Shown here: positions 33,408-40,765 of the stretch, piece after piece
Numbering within the stretch: the first letter of the stretch is position 1
Layout: each line of letters starts with the position of its first letter
From: Candidatus Wirthbacteria bacterium
GTDB taxonomy: Bacteria; Patescibacteriota; CG2-30-54-11
Direction: 5' to 3'
Length of the DNA stretch: 40,765 bases
Assembly: GCA_903889905.1 (NCBI GenBank)
Contig: CAISZI010000008.1
Location: 1 to 40,765 of the forward strand
Translations under genes and position numbers: made by a program
Notes under the pieces: generated by a model
Told to the model about the DNA's origin: nothing
The model's input: the letters and a program-made list of their open reading frames with translations, nothing else
Databases searched by the model: none

Positions 33408-34886
33408 ATGCCAACTCGCATGATCAAATGGATCGTCCCCAAAATTGTCTTCATGACGGCTGCCATCGCCTTGATCTTTATGGCGCGCGGCTACCAGATT
33501 GACCTGCAGCAACGCAAGATCATCAGAACCGGCATTCTCGACCTGCGTTCCCAGCCCAAAGGCGCTTCGATCATGCTCGACAGCCTCCAGGAAGGACTGA
33601 CCCCCCGCAGCATTGGCAGTCTCAAACCACAGCGCTACACATTGACCCTGTCCAAACCTGGTTACCACACCTGGCAAAAATACGTCACCATTGTGCCGGA
33701 ATTTGCCACCCAGCTTTTTGACATTCTGCTCTATCCCGCCAAAGCCGACATCAATCCGATTGGCGTCATCACCTACCCGGCCGGCAGCGTGATCTTCCCG
33801 CACCCCGACGGCCAGCATTTCGCGGTACTCACCTTGCACGCGGATGCGGATCCTACCCTGCTGTTTGAGCTCTCAAGCGGTTATCAGATCTGGCAGACGA
33901 CGCTGCCTGCACCCGTGACAGACGCCTCGACCTTGCACTTTACCTGGGCGCCGGATGCAGGCACGGTGATCGTGCAATACCCCGGCCAAAAAACGACTGC
34001 AAACTTTATCGTCAATCTCAAAAAACAGGAAATCACTGACTTGAGTCCCATGCTTGGCAGCAAAATCTATGTGTCGAACGAGCGCCTGGCCGTGGCCTTC
34101 ACTGACAACAATACGGTTATTTTTTATGCCGATGCCATGAAACAACTTGCCAGTATCGATGTTACCAAAAAGTCGATTACCACAATCTCACAACTCTCGA
34201 TTCCGCTCATTCCACTGCTCGCCAATAAACCGAACATTCTCAGCAGCACACAACTGATCGGCATTATCTCAGACCAGAACACTCCTCCCCGGTATCAACT
34301 TGCCCAGATGGACCTGCCCGGCGGTACACCCAAAAGCATGTCGCCTGATTTGTCCTTTGCCACCATTCCGCTCATTTATTTCAGCCCCGACCAAAGCAGC
34401 GCCTTCATCGAGGATGGCACACGCGACCTGATCGTGACGGATTTGTTTACCAACGCCCCCGTTGTCGTCACGCTCAAGGATGCTGACGCCAAGCCGTTTG
34501 GCTGGTCGCCGAATGGTGACTTTTTTATTATGTTGACCCAACAGAATCAACTGATTTACTTTGACCAGTTGTCGTCGCAGACCACCTATGCTTACCAGAT
34601 CGATGCCCGCCTCAACCTCGAATCCCTTTGCTGGCATCCCAATAACGCCACCGTCTACCTCAAGACCCAAACCAGGGACACCCAAAAGCATCAACTCCTG
34701 GCTGTGGAACTGGATGGCAAAAATCCCACCGTGCTCCTCGATGAAGGCGCAACTGAGACACAAACCATTGCCAGTCTGGACACCGACGCTCCGATTCTCT
34801 GTCCTGACCGCAAAAACCTGCTCTTTTTTGCCCCAGCCATTGGTACCACGCAGGACCATTTATTTGGTCTGGCGCTTCCCCAGTAA
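33408..34886 (+). CDS. Membrane-anchored PEGA-domain protein with a beta-propeller-like region
   Basis: A 492-residue protein with an uncleaved N-terminal anchor (about 8-27). A PEGA domain follows at about 42-110, seen as LDLRSQPKGASIMLDS, LTPRSIGSLKPQRYTLTLSKPGYHTW. The remaining 370 residues have repeated strands with tryptophan or aromatic and aspartate motifs such as FTWAPDAGTVIV, IYFSPDQSSAFI and FGWSPNGDFFIML, typical of WD40/TolB-type beta-propellers. It is likely exposed at the cell surface and may bind wall or carbohydrate. It is transcribed divergently from murA and converges on dnaJ with a 14-base gap. The specific function is unknown. Confidence 0.8.
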   Translation: MPTRMIKWIVPKIVFMTAAIALIFMARGYQIDLQQRKIIRTGILDLRSQPKGASIMLDSLQEGLTPRSIGSLKPQRYTLTLSKPGYHTWQKYVTIVPEFATQLFDILLYPAKADINPIGVITYPAGSVIFPHPDGQHFAVLTLHADADPTLLFELSSGYQIWQTTLPAPVTDASTLHFTWAPDAGTVIVQYPGQKTTANFIVNLKKQEITDLSPMLGSKIYVSNERLAVAFTDNNTVIFYADAMKQLASIDVTKKSITTISQLSIPLIPLLANKPNILSSTQLIGIISDQNTPPRYQLAQMDLPGGTPKSMSPDLSFATIPLIYFSPDQSSAFIEDGTRDLIVTDLFTNAPVVVTLKDADAKPFGWSPNGDFFIMLTQQNQLIYFDQLSSQTTYAYQIDARLNLESLCWHPNNATVYLKTQTRDTQKHQLLAVELDGKNPTVLLDEGATETQTIASLDTDAPILCPDRKNLLFFAPAIGTTQDHLFGLALPQ

Positions 34887-34900
34887 GCAGCCACACGAGC

Positions 34901-36001
34901 TCAACCCAGGGACTGCTGCCATGACACGAGCAGTTCTTTTTGTTCACGCGTCAAGGACTTGGGTACTTCGATTTCAATTCTGACCAACAAATCACCGCTC
35001 CCGGATTTGGGATGTGCCATACCTTTGCCGGCAACGCGGATAACCTTGCCGCCGCTTGTACCTGCGGGAATCGTGAGCAAGATATCACCCTCCAGGGTTG
35101 GCACTTTGATTTTTCCACCCAGGGCTGCCGTGGGAAATGGGACCGCTACGGTTGTTTTTAAATGCAAATCATCCAGTTCAAAACGCGGATGTGGCAGTAG
35201 TCGAATCGTCACCAACAGGTCGCCAGGATTTTTGCCATGAGTATCGAACTCGCCCTCGCCCCGGAAACGAATCTGGGCGCCGTTTTTGGCGCCACGCGGA
35301 ATTTTGACCAGATAAGTTTTGATAGCCTGCAGATTACCACGGCCACTGCATTGTTTGCATTTGGCCGTAAAAACGTCACCACGGCCCTGGCATTGCGGAC
35401 AAATCACAGTATTCACCGATTGGCCAAATGCGGTCTGTCGCATGGAGCGTACTTCGCCACTACCGTTACAAGTTGAGCAGATTTTGGCGTGACTGCCTGG
35501 CTCGGCACCACTACCACCGCAATGATCGCAGCGTACGTTTTTTTGTAACCTGACTTCCCGTGTCGTGCCAGCATAAATTTCCTCCAGTGCTACATCTACA
35601 CTCGTTTGCAAGTCCGCGCCACGCCGGCCAGTTGATGTCTCTTGACCACGACTGCCACCAAACATGGAGCCGAAAATTTCTGAAAAATCAAACTGACTGC
35701 TGTCAAACGGCTGGCCACCAAACCCCGTAAACCCTCCCGCTCCCTGTCCCCGCGCAAAATCATTGGGATTGAACCCACCCACGCCCTGATCAAACGCCGC
35801 CTCACCAAACTGGTCGTAAGTCTGGCGCTTTTTGGCATCGCCCAAAATCTCATAGGCGGCATTGACTTCCTTGAACCTGGTTTCGTCCCCGCCTTTGCGA
35901 TCCGGATGATGCTTCTGGGCCAGTTTGCGAAACGCTTTTTTGATCTCAGTTTCAGTCGCAGTTTTGTTCACTCCCAGCACTTGATACAAATCTTTGGCCA
36001 T
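34901..36001 (-). CDS. dnaJ: Chaperone DnaJ
   Basis: The Hsp40 cochaperone that stimulates DnaK ATPase and delivers unfolded clients. The 366 residues include a J domain with HPD (HHPDRKG near 32), a Gly/Phe-rich region (about 75-125), and the four CXXCXGXG zinc repeats (CDHCGGSG, CSTCNGSG, CPQCQGRG, CKQCSGRG) at about 156-225. Two C-terminal client-binding domains follow. AAGGAG precedes the ATG. No CIRCE element is visible in the 95-base upstream gap, and no dnaK or grpE is adjacent, so it stands apart from the usual heat-shock operon. Confidence 0.96.
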   Translation of the reverse strand: MAKDLYQVLGVNKTATETEIKKAFRKLAQKHHPDRKGGDETRFKEVNAAYEILGDAKKRQTYDQFGEAAFDQGVGGFNPNDFARGQGAGGFTGFGGQPFDSSQFDFSEIFGSMFGGSRGQETSTGRRGADLQTSVDVALEEIYAGTTREVRLQKNVRCDHCGGSGAEPGSHAKICSTCNGSGEVRSMRQTAFGQSVNTVICPQCQGRGDVFTAKCKQCSGRGNLQAIKTYLVKIPRGAKNGAQIRFRGEGEFDTHGKNPGDLLVTIRLLPHPRFELDDLHLKTTVAVPFPTAALGGKIKVPTLEGDILLTIPAGTSGGKVIRVAGKGMAHPKSGSGDLLVRIEIEVPKSLTREQKELLVSWQQSLG

Positions 36002-36096
36002 GTGTTCTCCTTGGTTAAACAGTCAATTTCCTGGGTCGCCAAACTCACCAGCGACTCCCTGGACTACATTTTAACACAGCTGGCAAGCGCTCAAGC

Positions 36097-36771
36097 TTAA
36101 CGCGTCAACGCCGTCGCGCCTTTGCCAAAAACGGCTTCAAAATCGGTCACGAATTTATCTACACACAAATCCGTAAGCGGATGGTTTAGCAGTGAATCAG
36201 CCACATGCGGCGGAATGGTGACACAGTCAGCTCCCAGTCGGATCACGTCGATCACCTGTTGCGCATTGGAAAAAGACGCAGCCAGAACTTTGGTGGCAAA
36301 ACCCTGATCGCGCAGCACACTCACAATATCCGCCACCGCGTGCACACCTTCGGCCGAAATATTGTCCATGCGATTGACATACGGCGCCACATAACGCGCC
36401 CCGGCTTTGCCCGCCAGAAATGCCTGACTGGCGCTGAAGATCGCCGTGGCCGTGATGCGCAGTCCTTTGGCGCAAAGCGCTTTGATCGCCCGTAGTCCGT
36501 CTTTGGTCATGGGAATTTTGATAAACAAATTTTCATCTAATGTCGCGAGCGTTTGGGCTTCTTCCATGATGCCCTCAAAGTCACGACTCAGCACCTGGGT
36601 ATGGATGATTTTGTCCGGTCCCAGCAGATCCAGCAAATCCGGCAGCAGCTGATGAATTTGTTTGCCTTCCCGCGCCAAAATCGTGGGATTAGTGGTGATG
36701 CCATCAATCGGCAGGTATTCGCTTAAGCGGCGGATTTCGTCCAGGTTAGCCGTGTCCAGGTAAAATTCCAT
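36097..36771 (-). CDS. fsa: Transaldolase-like fructose-6-phosphate aldolase (FSA type)
   Basis: A 224-residue class I aldolase of the small transaldolase family. The Schiff-base lysine is Lys85 in FIKIPMT, and Asp6 in YLDTAN is conserved. At three positions that separate fructose-6-phosphate aldolase from transaldolase the residues are Gln59 (HTQVLS), Ala129 and Tyr131 (RYVAPYVNR), the FSA set at the same numbering as Escherichia coli FsaA. Transaldolases have Glu, Ser and Phe there. A start with GGAG before the ATG is clear. It would cleave fructose 6-phosphate to dihydroxyacetone and glyceraldehyde 3-phosphate or act in reverse. Automatic annotation would probably say transaldolase; activity is not proved. 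Confidence 0.8.
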   Translation of the reverse strand: MEFYLDTANLDEIRRLSEYLPIDGITTNPTILAREGKQIHQLLPDLLDLLGPDKIIHTQVLSRDFEGIMEEAQTLATLDENLFIKIPMTKDGLRAIKALCAKGLRITATAIFSASQAFLAGKAGARYVAPYVNRMDNISAEGVHAVADIVSVLRDQGFATKVLAASFSNAQQVIDVIRLGADCVTIPPHVADSLLNHPLTDLCVDKFVTDFEAVFGKGATALTR

Positions 36772-36948
36772 ATTCTCTCCGATGTAAATTCAAACGACTC
36801 TTATGGTAGCGGGCCCAAGGCAAGTTGTCCAGAGAAAGGGGTCTTGCTTTACTGAGTCAAATGGACGACAGTCCTTACCCTGGCGTTGCCCCTCTTACCA
36901 AAAAGGCGCCAACGCCTGTGCGCACGTGACCAATTCACAATCCACACA

Positions 36949-37590
36949 CTAATAACCCAGGATGCCCACTTTGGGGCAAATCGTAGTGAGTGGACACGTG
37001 AAACACTTCGGCTGACGCGCCACACAAATCTGCCGCCCAAACAACACCCACACCAGATTGATCCGCGGCCACATCGCCTGTGGAAACTGTTTCATCAAGT
37101 CCTGCTCCACTTTGATCGGATCGGTCTGTCGCGTCAGTCCCAGCCGGAATGCAATACGCTTCACATGCGTATCCACCGCAATGCCTGACGCGATGCCAAA
37201 CGCCTGTCCCAGCACCACATTGGCTGTCTTGCGCCCCACACCGGGAAAAGTTATAAGTTCATCAAGAGATTGCGGCACTTCCCCACCAAACTGCTCGACC
37301 AAAACTTTAGCTGCTCCAACAATCGCTTTGGCCTTGGTGCGATAAAACCCAAGGCTATGAATCAACTTTTCCACTGTTCCAAGATTGGCCGCGGCAAGCG
37401 CAGCTGGTGTTGGGAATGCCACAAACAGCGCTGGTGTAGCCTTATTCACCTGCACATCCGTTGTCTGTGCCGAGAGAATGACGGCGACAAGGAATTCAAA
37501 GTCGCTGTGGTGATTAAGTGCGGGTTTGGCTTCGGGAAAAGTTTTTTCAAGGCGCGTTTGGATTGAAAGTGATTGTTGCTTTGCAGACAT
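36949..37590 (-). CDS. nth: Endonuclease III
   Basis: A bifunctional DNA glycosylase and AP lyase that removes oxidised pyrimidines. The 213 residues contain the helix-hairpin-helix LITFPGVGRKTANVVL near 116, with the catalytic lysine just after GVGR and the catalytic aspartate in AVDTHVKR. The C-terminal [4Fe-4S] motif is C-x6-C-x2-C-x5-C (CVARQPKCFTCPLTTIC). The AGGA before the ATG supports the start. It is next to the aldolase gene with a 177-base gap that shows no gene. Confidence 0.96.
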   Translation of the reverse strand: MSAKQQSLSIQTRLEKTFPEAKPALNHHSDFEFLVAVILSAQTTDVQVNKATPALFVAFPTPAALAAANLGTVEKLIHSLGFYRTKAKAIVGAAKVLVEQFGGEVPQSLDELITFPGVGRKTANVVLGQAFGIASGIAVDTHVKRIAFRLGLTRQTDPIKVEQDLMKQFPQAMWPRINLVWVLFGRQICVARQPKCFTCPLTTICPKVGILGY

Positions 37591-37611
37591 TTATTTTTCC
37601 TCTTTTCGATG

Positions 37612-37636
37612 CCATCCTGAACTAGATTCAGGATCT
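37612..37636. repeat. Short palindrome of the ATCCTGAA-TTCAGGAT type
   Basis: The arms ATCCTGAA (37614-37621) and TTCAGGAT (37627-37634) pair perfectly around CTAGA. Sequences of this type are dispersed in many bacterial genomes. It is seen only once in this window. Confidence 0.5.
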
Positions 37637-37670
37637 AATCCTCCCGATTAAACACCCTCATTCTACCCCC

Positions 37671-37710
37671 AAAAAAGGAAGAGGGTACAGAAAATAAATT
37701 CTGTACCCTC
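37671..37710 (-). terminator. Intrinsic terminator of the microprotein unit
   Basis: On the minus strand GAGGGTACAGAA and TTCTGTACCCTC form a perfect 12-bp stem around a 6-base loop, followed by TTCCTTTTTT. It closes the 72-residue unit 68 bases after its stop. Confidence 0.85.
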
Positions 37711-37778
37711 CCGAAGAATAATACCTGCGCTATTTTCACCCAATAGCAGCCCCGGGACGATCCACAATCAGAGGAATA

Positions 37779-37997
37779 TTAATTCCTCCGGTTGTGGTAA
37801 CGATCAGATTCGTCCTCTCTTCCACGAGCAAGTTTTTGCCTTGCTCCTTCTAACTCCTCTTGAGCTCGGCGCTCTTTGCGCCGAGCCTCTCTATGTTTGT
37901 CATCGGTCTTACGACCGAGACAAATCTCCCGCACTAAAAGTGCGAGAAGCCCGGCGATAACAAGTAGAGCCACCGGCCAATACTGTATTATGTTCAC
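37779..37997 (-). CDS. Membrane-anchored basic microprotein (72 aa), unknown function
   Basis: A hydrophobic segment (about residues 7-24, WPVALLVIAGLLALLV) is followed by a strongly charged helix, EARRKERRAQEELEGARQKLARG, that looks like a coiled coil. This implies an inner-membrane anchor with a cytoplasmic or surface helix. It starts with GTG at 37995-37997, supported by GGAGGG about 6 bases upstream. A GAGGAAT-ATTA-ATTCCTC palindrome (37771-37788) spans its stop codon. The gene has its own promoter, structured leader and terminator, so it is an isolated transcription unit. I do not recognise the family. Confidence 0.7.
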   Translation of the reverse strand: MNIIQYWPVALLVIAGLLALLVREICLGRKTDDKHREARRKERRAQEELEGARQKLARGREDESDRYHNRRN

Positions 37998-38222
37998 TCC
38001 AATCCCTCCGCCCTTTCGGGCAAAAAAAGGCCTACCCTGGTTTGTTTTAACGGCAATAAGCCATCACCAAGCGGCCACGACCGGCATTCGCCAACTTTGA
38101 CGAACGCAATTCGTGGTCGCTTGCAAACCAAAGAAGGACTAGGAGGACGGGGCACCTATGCGCAGGTATTAAAGTACACCACCGGTAGCTCATTGACCGC
38201 AATGATCAACGCTACCTGCGGT
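37998..38222 (-). promoter_or_regulatory. Structured 5' leader or candidate regulatory RNA
   Basis: This stretch has no convincing gene. Taken as minus-strand RNA it folds strongly. Stem one joins AAGCGACCACGA (complement of 38111-38122) with TCGTGGCCGCTT (complement of 38069-38080), 11 of 12 pairs, extended by about 7 more inside. Near the 5' end, TACCTGCG (complement of 38161-38168) can pair with CGCAGGTA (complement of 38213-38220), while GGTAGC within the same region can instead pair with GCTACC (complement of 38184-38189). A run of seven T lies near 38025, next to a GCCC-GAAA-GGGC hairpin and the GGAGGG ribosome binding site. This resembles an attenuator or riboswitch-like control region for the microprotein. 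No known class is recognised. Confidence 0.5.
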
Positions 38223-38229
38223 ATGTTTA

Positions 38230-38238
38230 ATTATAACA
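38230..38238 (-). promoter_or_regulatory. Extended -10 promoter for the leader/microprotein unit
   Basis: The minus strand reads TGTTATAAT, a perfect extended -10. The transcript would begin near 38223, giving a leader of about 225 bases. Confidence 0.55.
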
Positions 38239-38248
38239 TGCCAAATCG

Positions 38249-38272
38249 CCCTCTCCCATAAATGGGAGAGGG
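38249..38272. repeat. CTCTCCCC-family palindrome
   Basis: CCCTCTCCCAT and ATGGGAGAGGG are perfect inverted copies around AA. The sequence matches the class at 16991 and 21634. The stretch 38273-38306 beyond it holds no gene. Confidence 0.75.
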
Positions 38273-38306
38273 GGTCTCGCCAGCAGGCAGGGACAGGTGG
38301 GGGCTC

Positions 38307-39362
38307 CTACAATCCCCTCTTCCTCTTCCGCATCACCTCAAACACCCGCGTCAGCCAGTACTTCCAGCTCAAAGCATAATCCTGTGCATGCAGATAATTC
38401 ACCGCATAACCACCAAACCCTTTTTTGAACTGCGACAGCCCAAACCAGGGGTGATCTTTGTCTTCGTCCCCGACAACGCCCCAGAAATTAAACCATTTGC
38501 AGCCGCGGCGCTTGGCTTCCAGGATGGCTTCCCACAGGATGGCATAAGCACCCGGCAACTTGGCGTGTTCGCTGTCGCTGGCAGCATAGTGATACACAGC
38601 CTGATCGCCGTAGTAGTTGATCATGGCCGCGGCAAAGGACTTGTCTTCAAACCTGGCCACAAACATGGCCACCTGATTGTCTGCAACAAAGGTGCTAAAG
38701 AGTTTTTGAAAATACCCGGCACTGAATGGTATAAATTTATGCCGCGCCACAGTTTCGGCCTGCAATTGGGACAGGATTTCAACCGCGTCAAGACTTGTCG
38801 TTTGTTCGACCACCACGCCATCTTTGGGCGCGCGGCGAACATAATAACGAGTGTTTTTGCGCATGTTGGCCAGAATGTCGTCTGCGCTCTGGGTCAAGTC
38901 AAGTAGCCAGGATTCCTCGGCGTGCAGGTGCATGGGCGACGGTTTGAATCCCGCCTTGGCAAAACTGCTTTGGCTCACATCCGTGGCGACCAGATTGGAC
39001 CGAACCCGCGCAAAGACCATGCCGCCAGCCAGGGATTTGAGATACTGCATCAAGGCTGTCAAAACCACTTGATAAGTCTCACTTTGCTCTACGCCAAGGC
39101 TACCAACCAGCGGCCTGCCATCATATACAACCAGCGGCCCCGCCGCGCAGGCATAGTAGCTACCGCGTCGCGCCAATGTTTTGACAAACAGCCCTGCACC
39201 AACCTGAGCCTCCCCGTCAAAAACACCCAGGTAAAGAGGCTGATCACCGAGCTGCCGGTTAAACTCGCCAAAATTCCAAGACTGCAAGAAATTCTGTGGC
39301 TCAAATTGGCGCACAAATGCTTCCCACGTCGCTTTGTCGGCAATGGGTTTAACGACCAGCAT
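38307..39362 (-). CDS. FemAB/FemX-type aminoacyltransferase (GNAT-like)
   Basis: A 351-residue FemAB-family protein, which in known members adds amino acids from tRNA to peptidoglycan precursors. The early FLQSWNFGEFNRQLGDQPLYLGV (near 25) and the later ANMRKNTRYYVRRA and YHYAASDSEHAKLPGAYAILWEAILEAKRRGCKWFNFWG are characteristic of two-GNAT-domain Fem proteins. The C-terminal GLSQFKKGFGG is a family hallmark. I chose ATG at 39362 with AAGGAG upstream; the frame starting at 39410 lies inside the DegT gene. It overlaps that gene by 14 bases. The acceptor may be lipid II, or another envelope glycan. Confidence 0.88.
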   Translation of the reverse strand: MLVVKPIADKATWEAFVRQFEPQNFLQSWNFGEFNRQLGDQPLYLGVFDGEAQVGAGLFVKTLARRGSYYACAAGPLVVYDGRPLVGSLGVEQSETYQVVLTALMQYLKSLAGGMVFARVRSNLVATDVSQSSFAKAGFKPSPMHLHAEESWLLDLTQSADDILANMRKNTRYYVRRAPKDGVVVEQTTSLDAVEILSQLQAETVARHKFIPFSAGYFQKLFSTFVADNQVAMFVARFEDKSFAAAMINYYGDQAVYHYAASDSEHAKLPGAYAILWEAILEAKRRGCKWFNFWGVVGDEDKDHPWFGLSQFKKGFGGYAVNYLHAQDYALSWKYWLTRVFEVMRKRKRGL

Positions 39363-40644
39363 CTGCGGTTTCTCCTTGTTGCTGCTGCACAAAGGCCCGC
39401 ACCACACCAATTACATGCCGCACGTCACTTTCACGCAGGCGCGGATGTGTCGGCAAATTGATCGTTTGACGCGCCAGGTCTTCGGCCACCGGACAGGAGC
39501 CAGACTTGTACTGCGCCGCGTCCAAATCAATCCCACGTGGCGCAATCACCTGCTGGTACCAGTCGCCGAGCAAAATTTTCTGTGCTTTGGCAAAAACCAT
39601 CAGCTCGTCGGCCCAGGGCGTGATAATCGTGTAACGTAGATAAATCGAGTTACGGTCGGCAAATGTGGTGGGTAAACGGAAATTATCGCTATTCATATCC
39701 AGTAGCGCTTCGTCGTATTTACGCGCGATTTTGCGCCGGCGCTTGTTGAATTCCGACATTTTTGAGAGTTGCTTTAGGGCCAAAATTGACAGCGCGTTGG
39801 GCATTTGGCGTGGCTGACTGCCATGCCGTTTGCCGGTTTTTTCGCAGTTATAAACCGCCTTGCTCAGCAAGCCCAGTTTCTGGCTGGCTGCGAGCATAGC
39901 CTTGCCAATGCCGCTAAAGTAAGTAGGCACGGCCAGCGCAAAGATGATGGGATGAAACAATTGCTGCGCAATCCAGCGTTTGTTCGGCAAGGGTAAAGAT
40001 TTTTGGTAAGTTTTGAGCTTGGATGCCAATATTGCGTCGTTTGTAATCGCTGCGCCACCATAGACACTGGAGATGACTTTGTCCCGGCCAAAACTAATGA
40101 ATGCCGCATCGCCAAACGTGCCCACCTGTTTCCAGGTTGAGCCATCGACGAGCACATCAGCACCCAGGGCATGCGCGCAGTCTTCAATCACTTTGAGCTT
40201 GTGCTTGCGGGCAAGTTCCATCACTTCCTCAATCTCGGCCGGCAGACCAAACGTGTGCTGCACAATGATCGCTTTGGTGCGTTTGGTGATTTTACTTTTC
40301 AGATCGGCAAGATGCATGTTGAACGACTGCGCCGCCACATCGACATAAATCGGTGTCGCCCCGGTCCAGCGCACGGCATTGGGTACCACCACGCAGGTAT
40401 ACGCCTGCAGCAGCACTTCGTCGCCCTTGCCAATTGCCATGGCCTGCAAAATTGCAAACAAACTGCTGCGTCCGCTGTCAAAGGTCACGCTGTGGTCAAT
40501 GCCAATTACCGGTCGCAGTGCCCGTTCCAAATCGTCCGTGGCATGGCCCTTAAGCCAGTGCTGTGGGGTTAGCATGAGTTTGAGTGCCTCCAGTTGATCG
40601 GCAAGCTGCGTGTTGGGTGACAGGGCAATTGCAATCGGTTTCAT
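39349..40644 (-). CDS. DegT/DnrJ/EryC1/StrS-family aminotransferase
   Basis: A 431-residue PLP enzyme of the family that transaminates nucleotide-linked keto sugars or acts as a dehydratase. The internal-aldimine lysine is Lys189 in SFGRDKVISSVYGG. Earlier motifs include FDSGRSSLFAILQAM near 55, DEVLLQAYTCVVVPNAV near 75, and VIEDCAHALGA near 152, with the acidic residue binding the PLP ring. Its start overlaps the upstream Mur-ligase-like stop by 4 bases and its end overlaps the FemAB gene by 14, which indicates tight coupling. It is likely to supply an amino sugar or amino-acid-like precursor for the envelope, but the substrate is unknown. Confidence 0.9.
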   Translation of the reverse strand: MKPIAIALSPNTQLADQLEALKLMLTPQHWLKGHATDDLERALRPVIGIDHSVTFDSGRSSLFAILQAMAIGKGDEVLLQAYTCVVVPNAVRWTGATPIYVDVAAQSFNMHLADLKSKITKRTKAIIVQHTFGLPAEIEEVMELARKHKLKVIEDCAHALGADVLVDGSTWKQVGTFGDAAFISFGRDKVISSVYGGAAITNDAILASKLKTYQKSLPLPNKRWIAQQLFHPIIFALAVPTYFSGIGKAMLAASQKLGLLSKAVYNCEKTGKRHGSQPRQMPNALSILALKQLSKMSEFNKRRRKIARKYDEALLDMNSDNFRLPTTFADRNSIYLRYTIITPWADELMVFAKAQKILLGDWYQQVIAPRGIDLDAAQYKSGSCPVAEDLARQTINLPTHPRLRESDVRHVIGVVRAFVQQQQGETADAGR

Positions 40645-40765
40645 GCCTCGCCTTTCGCTAGGAGCGCGCTGGTCAACCTAACCGGAAGCCGTCCCTCGAG
40701 CAGCAACACATCCCCTTTGCGCAAGTAGCCTTCCAAAAAGTCGAGCGCAGCATTAATGTCTTTGC
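40641..40765 (-). CDS. C-terminus of a Mur-ligase-like protein (MurF type), partial
   Basis: Forty codons before a TGA stop read INAALDFLEGYLRKGDVLLL and then EGRLPVRLTSALLAKGEA. This matches the last part of MurF and related Mur ligases, whose C-terminal domain ends with a LKPGDVVLVKGS-type strand. The gene continues beyond the window. Its stop overlaps the DegT ATG as ATGA. Only the end is visible, so the call is provisional. Confidence 0.5.
   Translation of the reverse strand, partial: KDINAALDFLEGYLRKGDVLLLEGRLPVRLTSALLAKGEA

Noticed and set aside
36002-36096. CIRCE heat-shock operator before dnaJ
   Set aside because: No TTAGCACTC-N9-GAGTGCTAA sequence is present; only a short GTCGC/GCGAC hairpin is seen.
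36097-37590. Recoding of TGA as glycine or tryptophan, as in some Patescibacteria
   Set aside because: TGA serves as the stop in several genes, for example at 21621-21623 and the ATGA junctions, and no conserved gene is interrupted by in-frame TGA.
37998-38230. tRNA, tmRNA or SRP RNA in the structured gap
   Set aside because: No cloverleaf, TTCGA arm or SRP GGAA-loop motif is present, and the folds seen do not match these RNAs.
38249-38272. Terminator for the FemAB gene
   Set aside because: The hairpin is perfect but no T-tract follows on the minus strand. It matches the dispersed CTCTCCCC repeats better.
1-40765. CRISPR array or transposase genes
   Set aside because: No regularly spaced direct repeats and no transposase-like reading frame were seen on either strand.

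Overview
Likely organism. The window is a bacterial chromosome fragment. It uses the standard genetic code: TGA is a real stop, for example at the ATGA junctions at 13364, 29129, 30334 and 40641. The gene set is that of a small fermentative bacterium with a peptidoglycan wall and surface polysaccharide. I see no outer-membrane genes, no rRNA or tRNA, no CRISPR array and no transposase. Dispersed short palindromes (GTAGGGGC-type, GTCATTGCGAG-type and CTCTCCCC-type) sit between genes; from general knowledge these are common in uncultivated lineages such as Patescibacteria and Chloroflexi. I lean to a Patescibacteria-like genome, with low confidence, because no taxonomic marker was compared.

Layout. 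0.1-4.7 kb: cystathionine beta-synthase, a cystathionine gamma-lyase/synthase, and a fused ADP-forming acyl-CoA synthetase, closed by a strong terminator. 4.7-11.3 kb: an AT-richer block that I cannot assign to a known system. A 1300-residue helical-repeat protein and a 107-residue helical protein run leftward; a 77-residue helical protein and an HExxH metallopeptidase run rightward; a 134-residue membrane protein follows. 11.4-15.1 kb: a MacA/MacB-type ABC export operon with an extra membrane-anchored protein. 15.2-21.6 kb: lplA, pdhA, pdhB, pdhC, an EamA permease and lpdA. 21.8-23.9 kb: an S-component-like membrane protein, a TM1266-like small protein and a D-lactate dehydrogenase. 23.9-33.2 kb, leftward: murA, mreB, a methyltransferase, three glycosyltransferases and a lipoprotein, then a separate Wzy/O-antigen-ligase-like protein with TPRs. 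33.4-37.6 kb: a PEGA protein (rightward), dnaJ, a fructose-6-phosphate-aldolase-like gene and nth. 37.7-38.2 kb: a short isolated unit with a structured leader and a 72-residue membrane microprotein. 38.3-40.8 kb, leftward: the 3' end of a Mur-ligase-like gene, a DegT aminotransferase and a FemAB-type transferase, all overlapping.

How the genes fit together. Pyruvate can go through the PDH complex to acetyl-CoA and then through the ADP-forming synthetase to acetate plus ATP, while D-lactate dehydrogenase can reoxidise NADH. LplA, first in the PDH operon, would attach scavenged lipoate to E2. The leftward clusters make wall precursors, shape the cell and build surface glycans. The best candidate for something undescribed is the divergent cluster at 4757-10703; second is the structured leader and microprotein unit at 37671-38238.
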